Positions 52,996-63,521 of a stretch of DNA of 64,000 nucleotides are shown in pieces. Within the stretch, counting starts at the first letter, position 1; each line of letters begins with the position of its first letter. A program made the position numbers and the translations under genes. Origin of the DNA: Tumebacillus avium (GTDB lineage Bacteria; Bacillota; Bacilli; Tumebacillales; Tumebacillaceae); the NCBI RefSeq assembly GCF_002162355.1, contig NZ_CP021434.1:2084501-2148500 (forward strand). The letters are read 5' to 3'. The notes beneath the pieces were generated by a model, which had not been told where the DNA came from, did not search any database, and saw only the letters and a list, made by a program, of their open reading frames with translations.

Positions 52996-53442
52996 TGTTT
53001 TGCGGCGGTAGAAGTTGTATTGCAGCGCCACGAGCGCCAAGGTCAGCAGAAGAAGCAGGTAGGACAAGAGCAGGTTCCACTGATGGTGATGGCGGAGATG
53101 GCCAAAGGAGATCATCAGGTACTCGTAGAGCAGCAGCAAGGCGGCGGCGAACAGCGTATAGAAAAATTTGCCCAGCCGCTGCTGCGGAAGATGCTGCAGG
53201 TAGAGGTAGCTGACGATCGGGAAAAAGGTCAGATCGAGCAGCACCGGCAGATCGACCACCTGAAACAGCGGGACGAGCTGTTCGTATTCCCAGACCTTCG
53301 TGAGATGCGTAAACACATACTGTTCCTTGAGCCGCAGGAGCGAACCGGCGAGCATCGACGGAAACAGCTCGCGAAACCGGCTTTTATCACCAAACAGCCA
53401 GAAAGCGAGCAGCGAGAGGGCGACTGTGACGTAGATGAACAT
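52993..53442 (-). CDS. CBO0543-like membrane protein, copy 2
   Basis: 149 residues with about five membrane segments. SRFRELFPSMLAGSLLRLKE to FQVVDLPVLLDLTFFPIVSY resembles the upstream copy. Family members are common in tandem in spore formers; function unknown. Confidence 0.7.
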   Translation of the reverse strand: MFIYVTVALSLLAFWLFGDKSRFRELFPSMLAGSLLRLKEQYVFTHLTKVWEYEQLVPLFQVVDLPVLLDLTFFPIVSYLYLQHLPQQRLGKFFYTLFAAALLLLYEYLMISFGHLRHHHQWNLLLSYLLLLLTLALVALQYNFYRRKT

Positions 53443-53445
53443 CGC

Positions 53446-53922
53446 TTACTGACTGACCTCCCCGGAGCGGCTGGACCGAAAGTAGGGGCGAACCAGCAGA
53501 TGTATGCCGTACAGGATAAAAAAGATGATCAGATCGGCAAAAAAGGAATGCCAGAGCGTCCACCAGCGATAATGCTGCATCTCGTCGCGCAAGAGAAACG
53601 TCCACTCCAGCAAAACGGAAGGTAATGACCAGGCCACGATGTAGCCGAACTTGACCAGCCGGTTGCGGCGCAGGGGCAAGTACTGGGTGAACAGCACGGC
53701 CGTGACCGGATAGATCGAGCTGTCCAAGACCAGCGGGATGTACAGCGCCGGAACTAGCGGAGTATGATAGCCCCACAGCTGGAACTTGAGCATCACCAGA
53801 TCGGTGATGATGCCGAGCAGCGACGCGACGAGCGCACAGGGGTACAGCTCCCGCAGACGCTGAAAATCAACAAACAGGTAAAATACGGCCCAAGATAGGG
53901 CAAACAAGACAAGGAAGGACAT
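53446..53922 (-). CDS. CBO0543-like membrane protein, copy 1
   Basis: 158 residues, about five membrane segments. QRLRELYPCALVASLLGIIT, then PALYIPLVLDSSIYPVTAVL. The RxRELxP and LPxxxDxxxxP patterns are shared with the gene 3 bases downstream, so they are a tandem duplicate. Confidence 0.72.
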   Translation of the reverse strand: MSFLVLFALSWAVFYLFVDFQRLRELYPCALVASLLGIITDLVMLKFQLWGYHTPLVPALYIPLVLDSSIYPVTAVLFTQYLPLRRNRLVKFGYIVAWSLPSVLLEWTFLLRDEMQHYRWWTLWHSFFADLIIFFILYGIHLLVRPYFRSSRSGEVSQ

Positions 53923-54036
53923 GCGCCGGCCTCCAATGCGGGTGATGGCGATAGTATGCCCAATTTAGAGCAAGATAGGAATTAGCTGGCACGGGAACGA
54001 AGAAGTAAGGCAGAACGCAAGGCACAGGAGGTACAT

Positions 54037-56232
<2,196 letters not shown>

Positions 56233-56312
56233 GTGTTGATTTGACATTGTTGCAACTCACGTGAAATCTAATCGTAACTTTGGTGTAATGATCAAAAATT
56301 TTCTGATAATGG

Positions 56313-56453
56313 TTGACTTCAAATTTGATTCGCAGTACGATGGAGTTGACGGAATCACACCACTACTTTCCTATTGCGATGACCGCTGGTTTTGGTAAAA
56401 ACTGACGGTTGGTTGCATCCGCCTCCGCACTTTGTTGCGGAGGCGGTTTTTTT
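56313..56453 (+). ncRNA. Candidate small RNA: promoter, ~105-nt transcript, terminator
   Basis: TTGACT (56313-56318) and TACGAT (56336-56341) are 17 bases apart, and 56419-56453 is a strong terminator (CCGCCTCCGCA and TGCGGAGGCGG, then seven T). Nothing else in the 420-base gap accounts for it: tex ends at 56232 and the next gene starts at 56655. A 36-codon frame (56288-56398) overlaps but lacks a ribosome site. A small RNA, or a late terminator of tex plus a chance promoter, are the options. Confidence 0.4.
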
Positions 56454-56582
56454 ATGCCCAAAAAGCGGCCAAAAGGTGCGTCACATCTAGCAAAACGGCA
56501 GGAAATTCCTGTAAATGCCTATCAAAAAAGTTGTATAATTCGACAACTTGACTTTAAACATAAAATGATAGTAAAGTGTTTA

Positions 56583-56611
56583 TAGACAAATTAATTCTCC
56601 TATTGTATAAT
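56583..56611 (+). promoter_or_regulatory. SigmaA promoter of the second HTH-TPR regulator
   Basis: TAGACA and an exact TATAAT with 17 bases between, 44 bases before ATG 56655. Confidence 0.75.
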
Positions 56612-56654
56612 ACCCGTAGATGAGATAAAATAGGAAGGGCAGGTGGAGTGCAAG

Positions 56655-57944
56655 ATGTTTTCCCTTGGACAGCGTATTCGAGAGTTGCGTATGAAGAAAG
56701 GTATCACCCAGATTGACCTGGCAAAAGGACTGTGCACGCCGAGCATGATTTCCCAGATCGAGTCCGATCGGGCGCGGCCGTCGTACAAGATTCTTTTCGC
56801 AATTGCAGAAAGATTAGAGGTTCCGCTTGAGAAGCTTTTATCTGATGTCGACCTGAATCTGGAGTATGTCAGCACCTACAAGATGGCACGCGCCATGGTG
56901 GCGGCGAAAGAGCACAGTTCGGCGATTCCGCTGTTAAAAGAGCTGTTGGAGACCCCGCGTACCCAGATCTCGACGATGGACATCATGTTCGAGCTGGCCG
57001 ACTGCTACCTCCACACCGACCAGCTGTCGGAAGCGGAGAAGCTGTTCAACCAAGTGTACGAGCTGTCGATCCTCCGCCAAGATCACCAGCAGCAAGCCCT
57101 CACCCTGAAAAACATCGGCCTCGTCGAGTTCCGCCGCAAGCGCTACCAGCTCGCCGCCTACCAATGGCACAAAGGCCTGGAAGAAGCGGACAAGATGGAA
57201 GAGCAGGACGTGTTTTTGAAGGCGAGCATTTTGTTCAATCTGGGGCTGGTGCATGACAAGCTTGGGAATCTTTCCGAAGCTCTTGATTATTATAATGGAG
57301 CATCGGGGCTCTATGAGGCGACGGGGAGTTTGTATGAGATCGGTCATGTGTATATGGGGCTTGGGATGTCATACAAACGCCTGAATGATTTGGAGAAAGC
57401 ATCCGAGTATTCGGAGCGGGCAACGGCCATTTTTAACGGATTGGACAATGTTCTGATATCGGTGAAACTTCAAGTGACCTGTGCGGTTCTTCAAGCAGAC
57501 AAGGGAATGGTTGAAGAAGCGGAGCAGATGTTGGAGAAGGGGATCGCAAAGCTCAAGGAACTTGGGCAGAAGGAAGAAGAAGGCATGGCGATCGTCGAAC
57601 TTGCCAAGCTCCGTTTGCAACAGGGGGATTTGCAGAGGGCAGAGGAGTTATGTCGGGAAGCCCGAGGGTTGTTGCCTGAACTGCATATGTACCAGGGGTG
57701 GATCAATCGTATCCATGGGCAGATCGCAATCGAGCGCAATCAACGTGAAGAGGCAATCCGCCGTTTCCAGATGGCAGCCGACTGCTTTAAGCATATGGAC
57801 GCGATCACCGAATGGGATGACACGATGTATGATCTTGCTGAGTTGTACCTCGAAGCGGACGATTACAAGCGCGCATTTGGCATCACGAAGGAAGTTCGGG
57901 GCTACAGTCGGCTGATATTAGAAGAGAGGGGAATTGTTTTATGA
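56655..57944 (+). CDS. HTH-TPR regulator (RRNPP type) with overlapping propeptide
   Basis: 429 residues from ATG 56655 (AGGTGGAG upstream). The HTH (SLGQRIRELRMKKGITQIDL to EKLLSDVD) shares the CTPSMISQIESDRARPS block with the 8683 protein. TPR units follow (IMFELADCYLHTDQLSEAEK; ILFNLGLVHDKLGNLSEALD; VYMGLGMSYKRLNDLEKASE). The propeptide start ATG lies inside its stop (ATGA), so both are made together. By analogy with PlcR or NprR it should sense the processed peptide. Confidence 0.83.
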   Translation: MFSLGQRIRELRMKKGITQIDLAKGLCTPSMISQIESDRARPSYKILFAIAERLEVPLEKLLSDVDLNLEYVSTYKMARAMVAAKEHSSAIPLLKELLETPRTQISTMDIMFELADCYLHTDQLSEAEKLFNQVYELSILRQDHQQQALTLKNIGLVEFRRKRYQLAAYQWHKGLEEADKMEEQDVFLKASILFNLGLVHDKLGNLSEALDYYNGASGLYEATGSLYEIGHVYMGLGMSYKRLNDLEKASEYSERATAIFNGLDNVLISVKLQVTCAVLQADKGMVEEAEQMLEKGIAKLKELGQKEEEGMAIVELAKLRLQQGDLQRAEELCREARGLLPELHMYQGWINRIHGQIAIERNQREEAIRRFQMAADCFKHMDAITEWDDTMYDLAELYLEADDYKRAFGITKEVRGYSRLILEERGIVL

Positions 57945-58126
57945 AAAAGGCTGGAGTTCTTGCATTGCTGGTTGTCGCAATTTTCGCAACACAGGCTGGT
58001 GCGGCGTCCGCTGCCACCACCAATATTTTCTATCCGGACCCGTTGGTGACCAACCCGGATATTTTTGATCCGGATCCGGAGATTTCCAATCCTTTTGATC
58101 CCGACCCGCTTGTCCAAAGCAACTAA
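57941..58126 (+). CDS. Multi-unit pheromone-like propeptide, FDPDPLV type
   Basis: 61 residues. Signal peptide MKKAGVLALLVVAIFATQ to GAASA. The mature part has three similar units: IFYPDPLV, IFDPDPEI and PFDPDPLV, spaced by TNPD and SN. Acid- and Pro-rich units differ from the EAPPLP family, but the plan (signal, then tandem units, directly behind an HTH-TPR gene) is the same. Start overlaps the regulator stop by 4 bases. A terminator follows. Confidence 0.7.
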   Translation: MKKAGVLALLVVAIFATQAGAASAATTNIFYPDPLVTNPDIFDPDPEISNPFDPDPLVQSN

Positions 58127-58138
58127 TCTCTTGGCCTA

Positions 58139-58172
58139 CCCCCTATGGTTCATCCATATGGGGTTTTCTTGT
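58139..58172 (+). terminator. Terminator of the regulator-propeptide pair
   Basis: CCCCTATGG and CCATATGGGG (one bulge) followed by TTTTC. Confidence 0.65.
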
Positions 58173-58186
58173 GCGAAAAAAGGCAG

Positions 58187-58792
58187 TCACTCGGACATGG
58201 AATTCGCAATCTTTAGCATATCCTCTTTTGAAATAGGACGCTTTTCATTTTTCCAGATGCCCAGAATATAGTGCAGACCATTTGCTTTTTCAAAATCCAA
58301 GAAGCAGATTCTTTGGCGTACTCGGAAGTAGGCTTTTGTGCCGTCTTGCAGGAGGATCGGATCATCGAAGATGGAGGGCGGCTGAAGCGGGTACTTAACA
58401 AACACATCCAGGATCAACGTGTCGCCGGAACGATCGCCTAAATAATAGACCCGTAATGCTGTGCTTTTTCGATTGGGGGATGGTGCTAATTTTGCTTTTT
58501 GCATCAGGATAGGAAAAGGATAAAAGGTCGGCAGTACGACCTGCTTATGGTACATATCTTCGAACGTTTTAACCGTTTCCGGAACGGACAGGAAGCCATT
58601 TTTTTCGTTGTAGAACTCATCATAGTACTGCTTGAGCGTTTTCGTAGGCTGAGGATCGAGAACGTTCTTTTTGGCGTTTTCTGAAGAGCGGACCGACGCC
58701 GCAGCAGGCGGGGTGATGGCTTTGACGGTGGCCGATGTGGACAGGAGGGTGACGCACAACAGAGTCAGCATCATCAGTAGTTTTCTTTTCAT
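58187..58792 (-). CDS. Secreted protein of unknown function
   Basis: 201 residues from ATG 58792. A signal peptide (LLMMLTLLCVTLLSTSATVK) precedes a domain with KTLKQYYDEFYNEKNGFLSV, DTLILDVFVKYPLQPPSIFD and FRVRQRICFLDFEKANGLHY. I do not recognise the family. It stands alone, opposite in strand to the propeptide gene. Confidence 0.6.
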   Translation of the reverse strand: MKRKLLMMLTLLCVTLLSTSATVKAITPPAAASVRSSENAKKNVLDPQPTKTLKQYYDEFYNEKNGFLSVPETVKTFEDMYHKQVVLPTFYPFPILMQKAKLAPSPNRKSTALRVYYLGDRSGDTLILDVFVKYPLQPPSIFDDPILLQDGTKAYFRVRQRICFLDFEKANGLHYILGIWKNEKRPISKEDMLKIANSMSE

Positions 58793-58834
58793 TTCCAACT
58801 CACCTCGCGAGTAGTATGTCCATGTCCAGAAATA

Positions 58835-58863
58835 AAAAGGAGCCCCTTAAAGTAGGGGCTCCT
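58835..58863 (-). terminator. Terminator of the small HTH gene
   Basis: On minus: AGGAGCCCCT and AGGGGCTCCT followed by TTTTT. Confidence 0.85.
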
Positions 58864-58867
58864 GCTG

Positions 58868-59164
58868 CTAACTAGCCAAAGCTGCTGCGGTTTCATCGTT
58901 AAACACGAGTTGGAAATCGGTCAGTCCCAGTGCGAAGGCCAATTTAAACAACGTATCAAGTCTCGGGATTGAGGCGCCGCTTTCAATCCGTGCAATCATC
59001 GGCTGCTTCACTCCACATTTTTCAGCCAGGTCGCGCTGGCTCATATCAAGTCGTTTTCTGCGCTCAGTAAGTGCTGCGACTAAATCTGCTACGAATTGGA
59101 TTTCTTTTTTCTCGATTTCGTTTAGTGCCGTTATTTCGCTCAGAATTTCATTCCATTCATCCAT
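58868..59164 (-). CDS. Small XRE-family HTH protein
   Basis: 98 residues. A helical leader (ILSEITALNEIEKKEIQFVA) precedes the HTH: TERRKRLDMSQRDLAEKCGV, KQPMIARIESGASIPRLDTL. This form is seen in HigA-type antitoxins and prophage-like repressors; no toxin is adjacent. Confidence 0.8.
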   Translation of the reverse strand: MDEWNEILSEITALNEIEKKEIQFVADLVAALTERRKRLDMSQRDLAEKCGVKQPMIARIESGASIPRLDTLFKLAFALGLTDFQLVFNDETAAALAS

Positions 59165-59310
59165 TGGAACACCTCCGAAATCAAAATGAGCCGAGAATGC
59201 CTTGCTGGAGATAAGATAACAAATTAGTTATCAAACAGCAACACCTTGAAACGATTTCCAATTTTGAGTAGTCTTATCATTAGGAATGAATTGAAAAAGG
59301 AGCGACCACC

Positions 59311-60126
59311 ATGCAGGAACCGATTCATCGCAGTTGGCTGCGGATGCAGGCGGGGCGGATTTATTATTCGGCGCGGCGGATGGGGCAGTGGTATCTGTCG
59401 GGGACGGCGTACGCGGACGGGAAGGCGGACGCGGAAGGTTTTCCGGCGGTGCATGCACAGCATCGGACGCCGCTGTATCGGAAACTGCGAAACGTGGAGA
59501 TGTGGCTGCAGGAGAATAAGGTACACAACTTACGCCTTGCGGTGCCGAAGCTGGCCGGGCTGGTGCTGAGGCCGGGGGAGACGATGAGTTACTGGAAGCA
59601 GATCGGCTCACCCAGCAGACGCAACGGGTACAAACAGGGCATGGTGCTGCACGGCGGCGATTTTCAGCCAGGGTATGGCGGCGGGCTGTGCCAGCTGTCC
59701 AATCTCATCTACTGGATCACCCTGCACACGCCGCTCACCGTCACAGAGCGTTTTCGGCACCAATATGACGTGTTCCCGGACAGCAACCGCACCCAGCCTT
59801 TTGGCAGCGGGGCGACCTGCGCCTATAACTACGTCGATCTGCAGATTCGCAACGACACCGACCAGACCTTCTGCCTGCACCTTTACCTGACCGACACCGA
59901 CCTCGTCGGCGAATGGCGTGCCGAGCAGCCCCCCGAAGTCTCGTATGAAGTCTATGAAAAAGAACACCGCTTCCAACAGCACTACTGGGGCGGATTCACC
60001 CGGCACAATCAGATCTGGCGCAAAGTGACAGACCGTCACGGGCAGCAGGTCGGCGACCAATTTGTCACCGAAAACCACGCTTACATGATGTACAGCCCGC
60101 TTTTGCCAAGCGGAGAGTCTTCCTAA
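59311..60126 (+). CDS. VanW-family protein
   Basis: 271 residues; start ATG 59311 with AAAGGAG upstream. VLRPGETMSYWKQIGSPSRR, GMVLHGGDFQPGYGGGLCQL and NLIYWITLHTPLTVTERFRH are the VanW core. No other glycopeptide-resistance gene is near. A cell-wall-related role is presumed from the family. Confidence 0.85.
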   Translation: MQEPIHRSWLRMQAGRIYYSARRMGQWYLSGTAYADGKADAEGFPAVHAQHRTPLYRKLRNVEMWLQENKVHNLRLAVPKLAGLVLRPGETMSYWKQIGSPSRRNGYKQGMVLHGGDFQPGYGGGLCQLSNLIYWITLHTPLTVTERFRHQYDVFPDSNRTQPFGSGATCAYNYVDLQIRNDTDQTFCLHLYLTDTDLVGEWRAEQPPEVSYEVYEKEHRFQQHYWGGFTRHNQIWRKVTDRHGQQVGDQFVTENHAYMMYSPLLPSGESS

Positions 60127-60458
60127 GCCTGCGTCCGACGATTCTGCGCGACACGATACACCCCGATCAGCAGGGCGAACATGCTCATCGCCCAGACCAG
60201 TCCGGCGATGCCGATGAAAAGGGAGTTTTCCTCCGACAGCATCGCGCCGCCATCTGGGCGCAGGCTGGGGTCCGGCTGACCGATCCGGTTGAGCCAGATC
60301 GCAACGCCGACCGTAAACAGCAGAAAATGCAGGAGCAGCCACGTGTAATCGGAGTCTTTGCTCTGCACCCACAAGCGAATCACCACCGCAACAGCGAAGA
60401 TCATCACTGCGCTGTACCCAAAGATCAAGAAACTGACCGTTTCTTCTTCCAATTCCAT
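60123..60458 (-). CDS. Small membrane protein
   Basis: 111 residues, three hydrophobic segments (FLIFGYSAVMIFAVAVVIRL; TWLLLHFLLFTVGVAIWL; LFIGIAGLVWAMSMFALLIG). It overlaps the vanW end by 4 bases in convergent orientation. Function unknown. Confidence 0.6.
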   Translation of the reverse strand: MELEEETVSFLIFGYSAVMIFAVAVVIRLWVQSKDSDYTWLLLHFLLFTVGVAIWLNRIGQPDPSLRPDGGAMLSEENSLFIGIAGLVWAMSMFALLIGVYRVAQNRRTQA

Positions 60459-60489
60459 CTGACCACCTCATCAGCTAAGGAGTTTTGTT

Positions 60490-61050
60490 ATGCGTATCAG
60501 GAAGATATTACTAATCGTATCGCCCTTTGTCCTCATTCTGCTCATGGCGACGCCGCTTTATCTGCAAAGCTCGCTGTCCGCTCCGAAAACGGTGGCGGCC
60601 ACGCCGAAAGAGGCGATCCAGACGTTTCTGGCAGCGATGCAGAATCAGGATGCGGACGCGATGATCGGCATTGTTCGCGACGATGATTACGTCGGCGATT
60701 TTGCCTTTCAGCGCACCGATTATGAACAAGGCTTTAAGAGCCAGCAAGTGTCGTCCCTGAACATATTGTCCGAAAAGCAGCTCGACGCCAACACGTCGGA
60801 GTATCTGATCGAAATGGTCAGCCCGCTCCAGAATCCGGTCTGTCCGCAGCCGCCGATCCCGGTCAAAGTGATCCGCGACGAAACCAGCGAAGATCCAAGC
60901 TGGAAAGTCTGGCTGCAAAACTGGGACCTCAACTGCGATCCAAACTCCCCCCAATTGGGCCAGCTCACTTTCAACCCCCACTCGCGCGGCCCCCGCGGCT
61001 TCTGGGAACAGGCCGAACATCTGTTCAAAACAACGTTGAATATAAAATAA
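60490..61050 (+). CDS. Membrane-anchored NTF2-like protein
   Basis: 186 residues. N-terminal anchor (KILLIVSPFVLILLMATPLY), then TPKEAIQTFLAAMQNQDADA typical of DUF4878/NTF2-like outer domains, and a C-terminal end without motif. The fold is like that suspected for the 4076 protein. Confidence 0.65.
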   Translation: MRIRKILLIVSPFVLILLMATPLYLQSSLSAPKTVAATPKEAIQTFLAAMQNQDADAMIGIVRDDDYVGDFAFQRTDYEQGFKSQQVSSLNILSEKQLDANTSEYLIEMVSPLQNPVCPQPPIPVKVIRDETSEDPSWKVWLQNWDLNCDPNSPQLGQLTFNPHSRGPRGFWEQAEHLFKTTLNIK

Positions 61051-61132
61051 TTTACTTGATATAATTTTATTAACATTCCGATAGTTATCTGGTAGGATTG
61101 AGGAGGTGTCAATAACAAACATTGGAGGAGAA

Positions 61133-62050
61133 TTGAGTATAAAGAAAAAATTGAACACCTTTTGGTCGATCATGCTGTCATTTGTCATGGTCTTCCTGCT
61201 TAGCGCACAACCGCATGCGGTTCTTGCTGCAGGTGGAGATGAGACTGCCGTACAGGAGACAAGGGGAACGTCATTAAGTAATAATGCTTCGGTTACGGAG
61301 AATGCGGAAGAGCCAGAGGTTTTGCCTTTAGTCTTGGCACCTGTTGCTGCATCCGCGTTATCATCAACTGTCATTAATTCCATTTTTGCGGTATGTCTTG
61401 GCTGGTATGTAGGTGCAACTTCGCAAAATCTTTTCAAAGCATCAATCAATGACAAAGAAGCCTATACATTCGAGTCGTATACGGTCGTAACTACTGATAA
61501 GTATTACCCTAGTTTTCCTGATTTCATGGAGGTCACCACCACTAGATCCGCAGTAAAACACATGGATCAAAGTATTGTTTTGGAAACACACAAAAGAATA
61601 AGAGACTGGTCTAACAATAACAACTATCGTGCGTACAGCTCGACGCCGTTTCCAGGTAATGTAATGTATGTGATCGATATTAACAGCAGTTTAACGGGGA
61701 CAGTGAACCGTCATCTTGGAAATTCTTTGTACGGGACAAAAGTGAACCCTGGTTTTGCAAACGAATCGGGATTTGATCTTGCCGGATATTCATTGTTTAT
61801 CATCTCGAATAAAGACACCGAGGAGATTTTTCATGCTCACTTTATGCCTCAGTGGCTGCGTGATCGTGAAATCGAGTATATGCGATACAAAGGACAATTC
61901 GATATTCAAACTCATCCTGTTAAGACGGAAAATGATAAATATCTGAAAAGAGACGCTAATTATAGTTGGAATTTCAATTCGGCTATGACAAATCGCGGAC
62001 TTTTGTACGATACGTATACTAAAAAGTATTCGATTGTGCCGTATAAATAA
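61133..62050 (+). CDS. Secreted protein of unknown function
   Basis: 305 residues from TTG 61133 (GGAGGAG upstream; GTG 61106 is the alternative). Signal peptide SIKKKLNTFWSIMLSFVMVF to VLAAG, a second hydrophobic stretch PLVLAPVAASALSSTVINSI, then a Ser/Thr/Tyr/Asn-rich domain ending FNSAMTNRGLLYDTYTKKYS. The AT-rich coding differs from the GC-rich genes around it. I do not recognise a family. Confidence 0.55.
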   Translation: MSIKKKLNTFWSIMLSFVMVFLLSAQPHAVLAAGGDETAVQETRGTSLSNNASVTENAEEPEVLPLVLAPVAASALSSTVINSIFAVCLGWYVGATSQNLFKASINDKEAYTFESYTVVTTDKYYPSFPDFMEVTTTRSAVKHMDQSIVLETHKRIRDWSNNNNYRAYSSTPFPGNVMYVIDINSSLTGTVNRHLGNSLYGTKVNPGFANESGFDLAGYSLFIISNKDTEEIFHAHFMPQWLRDREIEYMRYKGQFDIQTHPVKTENDKYLKRDANYSWNFNSAMTNRGLLYDTYTKKYSIVPYK

Positions 62051-62073
62051 GATGAGCAGGAGGAGTCTGGGTT

Positions 62074-62637
62074 GTGAAGGTACATGAAACAGAGTGGAGC
62101 AGGCACTTCAAAGCGCTCTTCCAAGCGAGGTTGGGCGACATGCAGGAAATGCTGTTGGAGGAGTTCTTTTATGATGGCACTCACCTAAAAGTCGAGATCG
62201 GAGTGATTCAAGACTCGATCATCGGACGAAATTCGCCATACCTGTTTCAGGTCGCACTTGAACATAATGGTAGGCCCCTGATCTCTGTCCATTTAGAGGA
62301 CTTTGAGGAATTGGAAAGAAATCGTGGGTTGGTTGAATTTCTGGAGACGGTAGACGGCACTCGCATGCCGCTTGGTCAAGCCTATAAGTTCAACAAAATC
62401 GAGGTTGCTCCTGGTCTGGAAACAAACGAGATCAAAGCGGTCGCACAGGCGTTGACCCTTCTCATTCATGATTTGGGGGAGCTGATTTTCGGCGAGGAAG
62501 TGGAAATGGCCCGTCAGCCCTTAGCATTACAAGAGACTTGGAAGCACGTCTACGGCCCTGACTCTGGAAAAGTGGTTGATTTCAACGGGATCAAATATAT
62601 TCGATTCGACGACGCGAGAGGCTGGCACTCGTTCTAA
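62074..62637 (+). CDS. Hypothetical cytoplasmic protein
   Basis: 187 residues from GTG 62074 (GCAGGAGGAG upstream). It is charged and soluble (FEELERNRGLVEFLETVDGT, ALTLLIHDLGELIFGEEVEM). It lies 24 bases behind the secreted gene, so probably one operon. No family recognised. Confidence 0.6.
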   Translation: MKVHETEWSRHFKALFQARLGDMQEMLLEEFFYDGTHLKVEIGVIQDSIIGRNSPYLFQVALEHNGRPLISVHLEDFEELERNRGLVEFLETVDGTRMPLGQAYKFNKIEVAPGLETNEIKAVAQALTLLIHDLGELIFGEEVEMARQPLALQETWKHVYGPDSGKVVDFNGIKYIRFDDARGWHSF

Positions 62638-62651
62638 GGAATCAACGCATA

Positions 62652-62686
62652 TAAAAAAGCAGGGTGTACACACCCTGCTTTTTTTA
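62652..62686. terminator. Bidirectional terminator
   Basis: AAAAAAGCAGGGTG and CACCCTGCTTTTTTT. Confidence 0.92.
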
Positions 62687-63424
62687 CTCCCGATTGTTCA
62701 TCCGCTCAAAAATCGTATCAAGCTCATCCCGCGACGCCCGCAGCGAACGCTCCGATTGACCGTAGCCGATCTCCTGGTCGCCCCGTTCGAAGCCTTGAAA
62801 AATCGCATCGGCGAAATCTTCGACCGGCGCACCGAACGTATGCAAGCCAACGCCGCCCAGATCGGTGTTCACCGCTGGCGGGGCCACTTCGATCACTTCC
62901 ACGTTCTGCTGGGCGACCTGATGGCGCAGGGTCAGCGTGAACGAATGCAATGCTGCTTTGGTCGCGCTGTAGATCGGCACCCACGCGGCCGGCGCAAAAG
63001 CCAGACCCGACGTGACGTTGATGATTGTGCTGCCTTCCTTTCCGGTCAGCAAAGGCAGTAACAGGATGGACAAATGCACCGGCGCTTCAAAATTCGCCGT
63101 GATCTCCTGCTTCAAATGCCCCCAGTCCGCCTCGCCATCCAACAGATTTACCTGCTGCTGAATGCCCGCGTTGTTCACCAGCACATTCACCTGCGGATGC
63201 ACTGTCTTGACCCACTCGGCCAGCGCTTTGCGATCCGCCTCGCTCGCCACATTACACACGCGGGTGTGCAGCTCTGGAAATTTCGCTTTGGCCTCGTTCA
63301 GCTTCTCCTCGCGCCGCCCGCAGATGATTACCTCATTGCCTGCTTTCAAAAACCGCTCGGCAAACGCCAGCCCGATGCCTGACGCGCCTCCGGTGATCAA
63401 GACCGTATTTCCGGACAGCTTCAT
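62684..63424 (-). CDS. Short-chain dehydrogenase (DltE-like)
   Basis: 246 residues from ATG 63424 (AGGAGCAGGGGG upstream). TGGASGIGLAFAERFLKAGN is the cofactor fingerprint, NNAG is present, and YSATK carries the catalytic Tyr and Lys. An oxidoreductase using NAD(P)H. The substrate is unknown. Confidence 0.88.
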   Translation of the reverse strand: MKLSGNTVLITGGASGIGLAFAERFLKAGNEVIICGRREEKLNEAKAKFPELHTRVCNVASEADRKALAEWVKTVHPQVNVLVNNAGIQQQVNLLDGEADWGHLKQEITANFEAPVHLSILLLPLLTGKEGSTIINVTSGLAFAPAAWVPIYSATKAALHSFTLTLRHQVAQQNVEVIEVAPPAVNTDLGGVGLHTFGAPVEDFADAIFQGFERGDQEIGYGQSERSLRASRDELDTIFERMNNRE

Positions 63425-63521
63425 TGGACAGACCCCCTGCTCCTTTTCCACGATTCTGCCACTTTGGTATGTCCCATCCATTTTTCGGGAATGCAATAGA
63501 AAAATCCCCGGAGGTCTCCTC

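Noticed and set aside
56288-56398. 36-codon frame ending CDDRWFW
   Set aside because: No ribosome site and only partly within the predicted transcript; kept only as an alternative to the small RNA.
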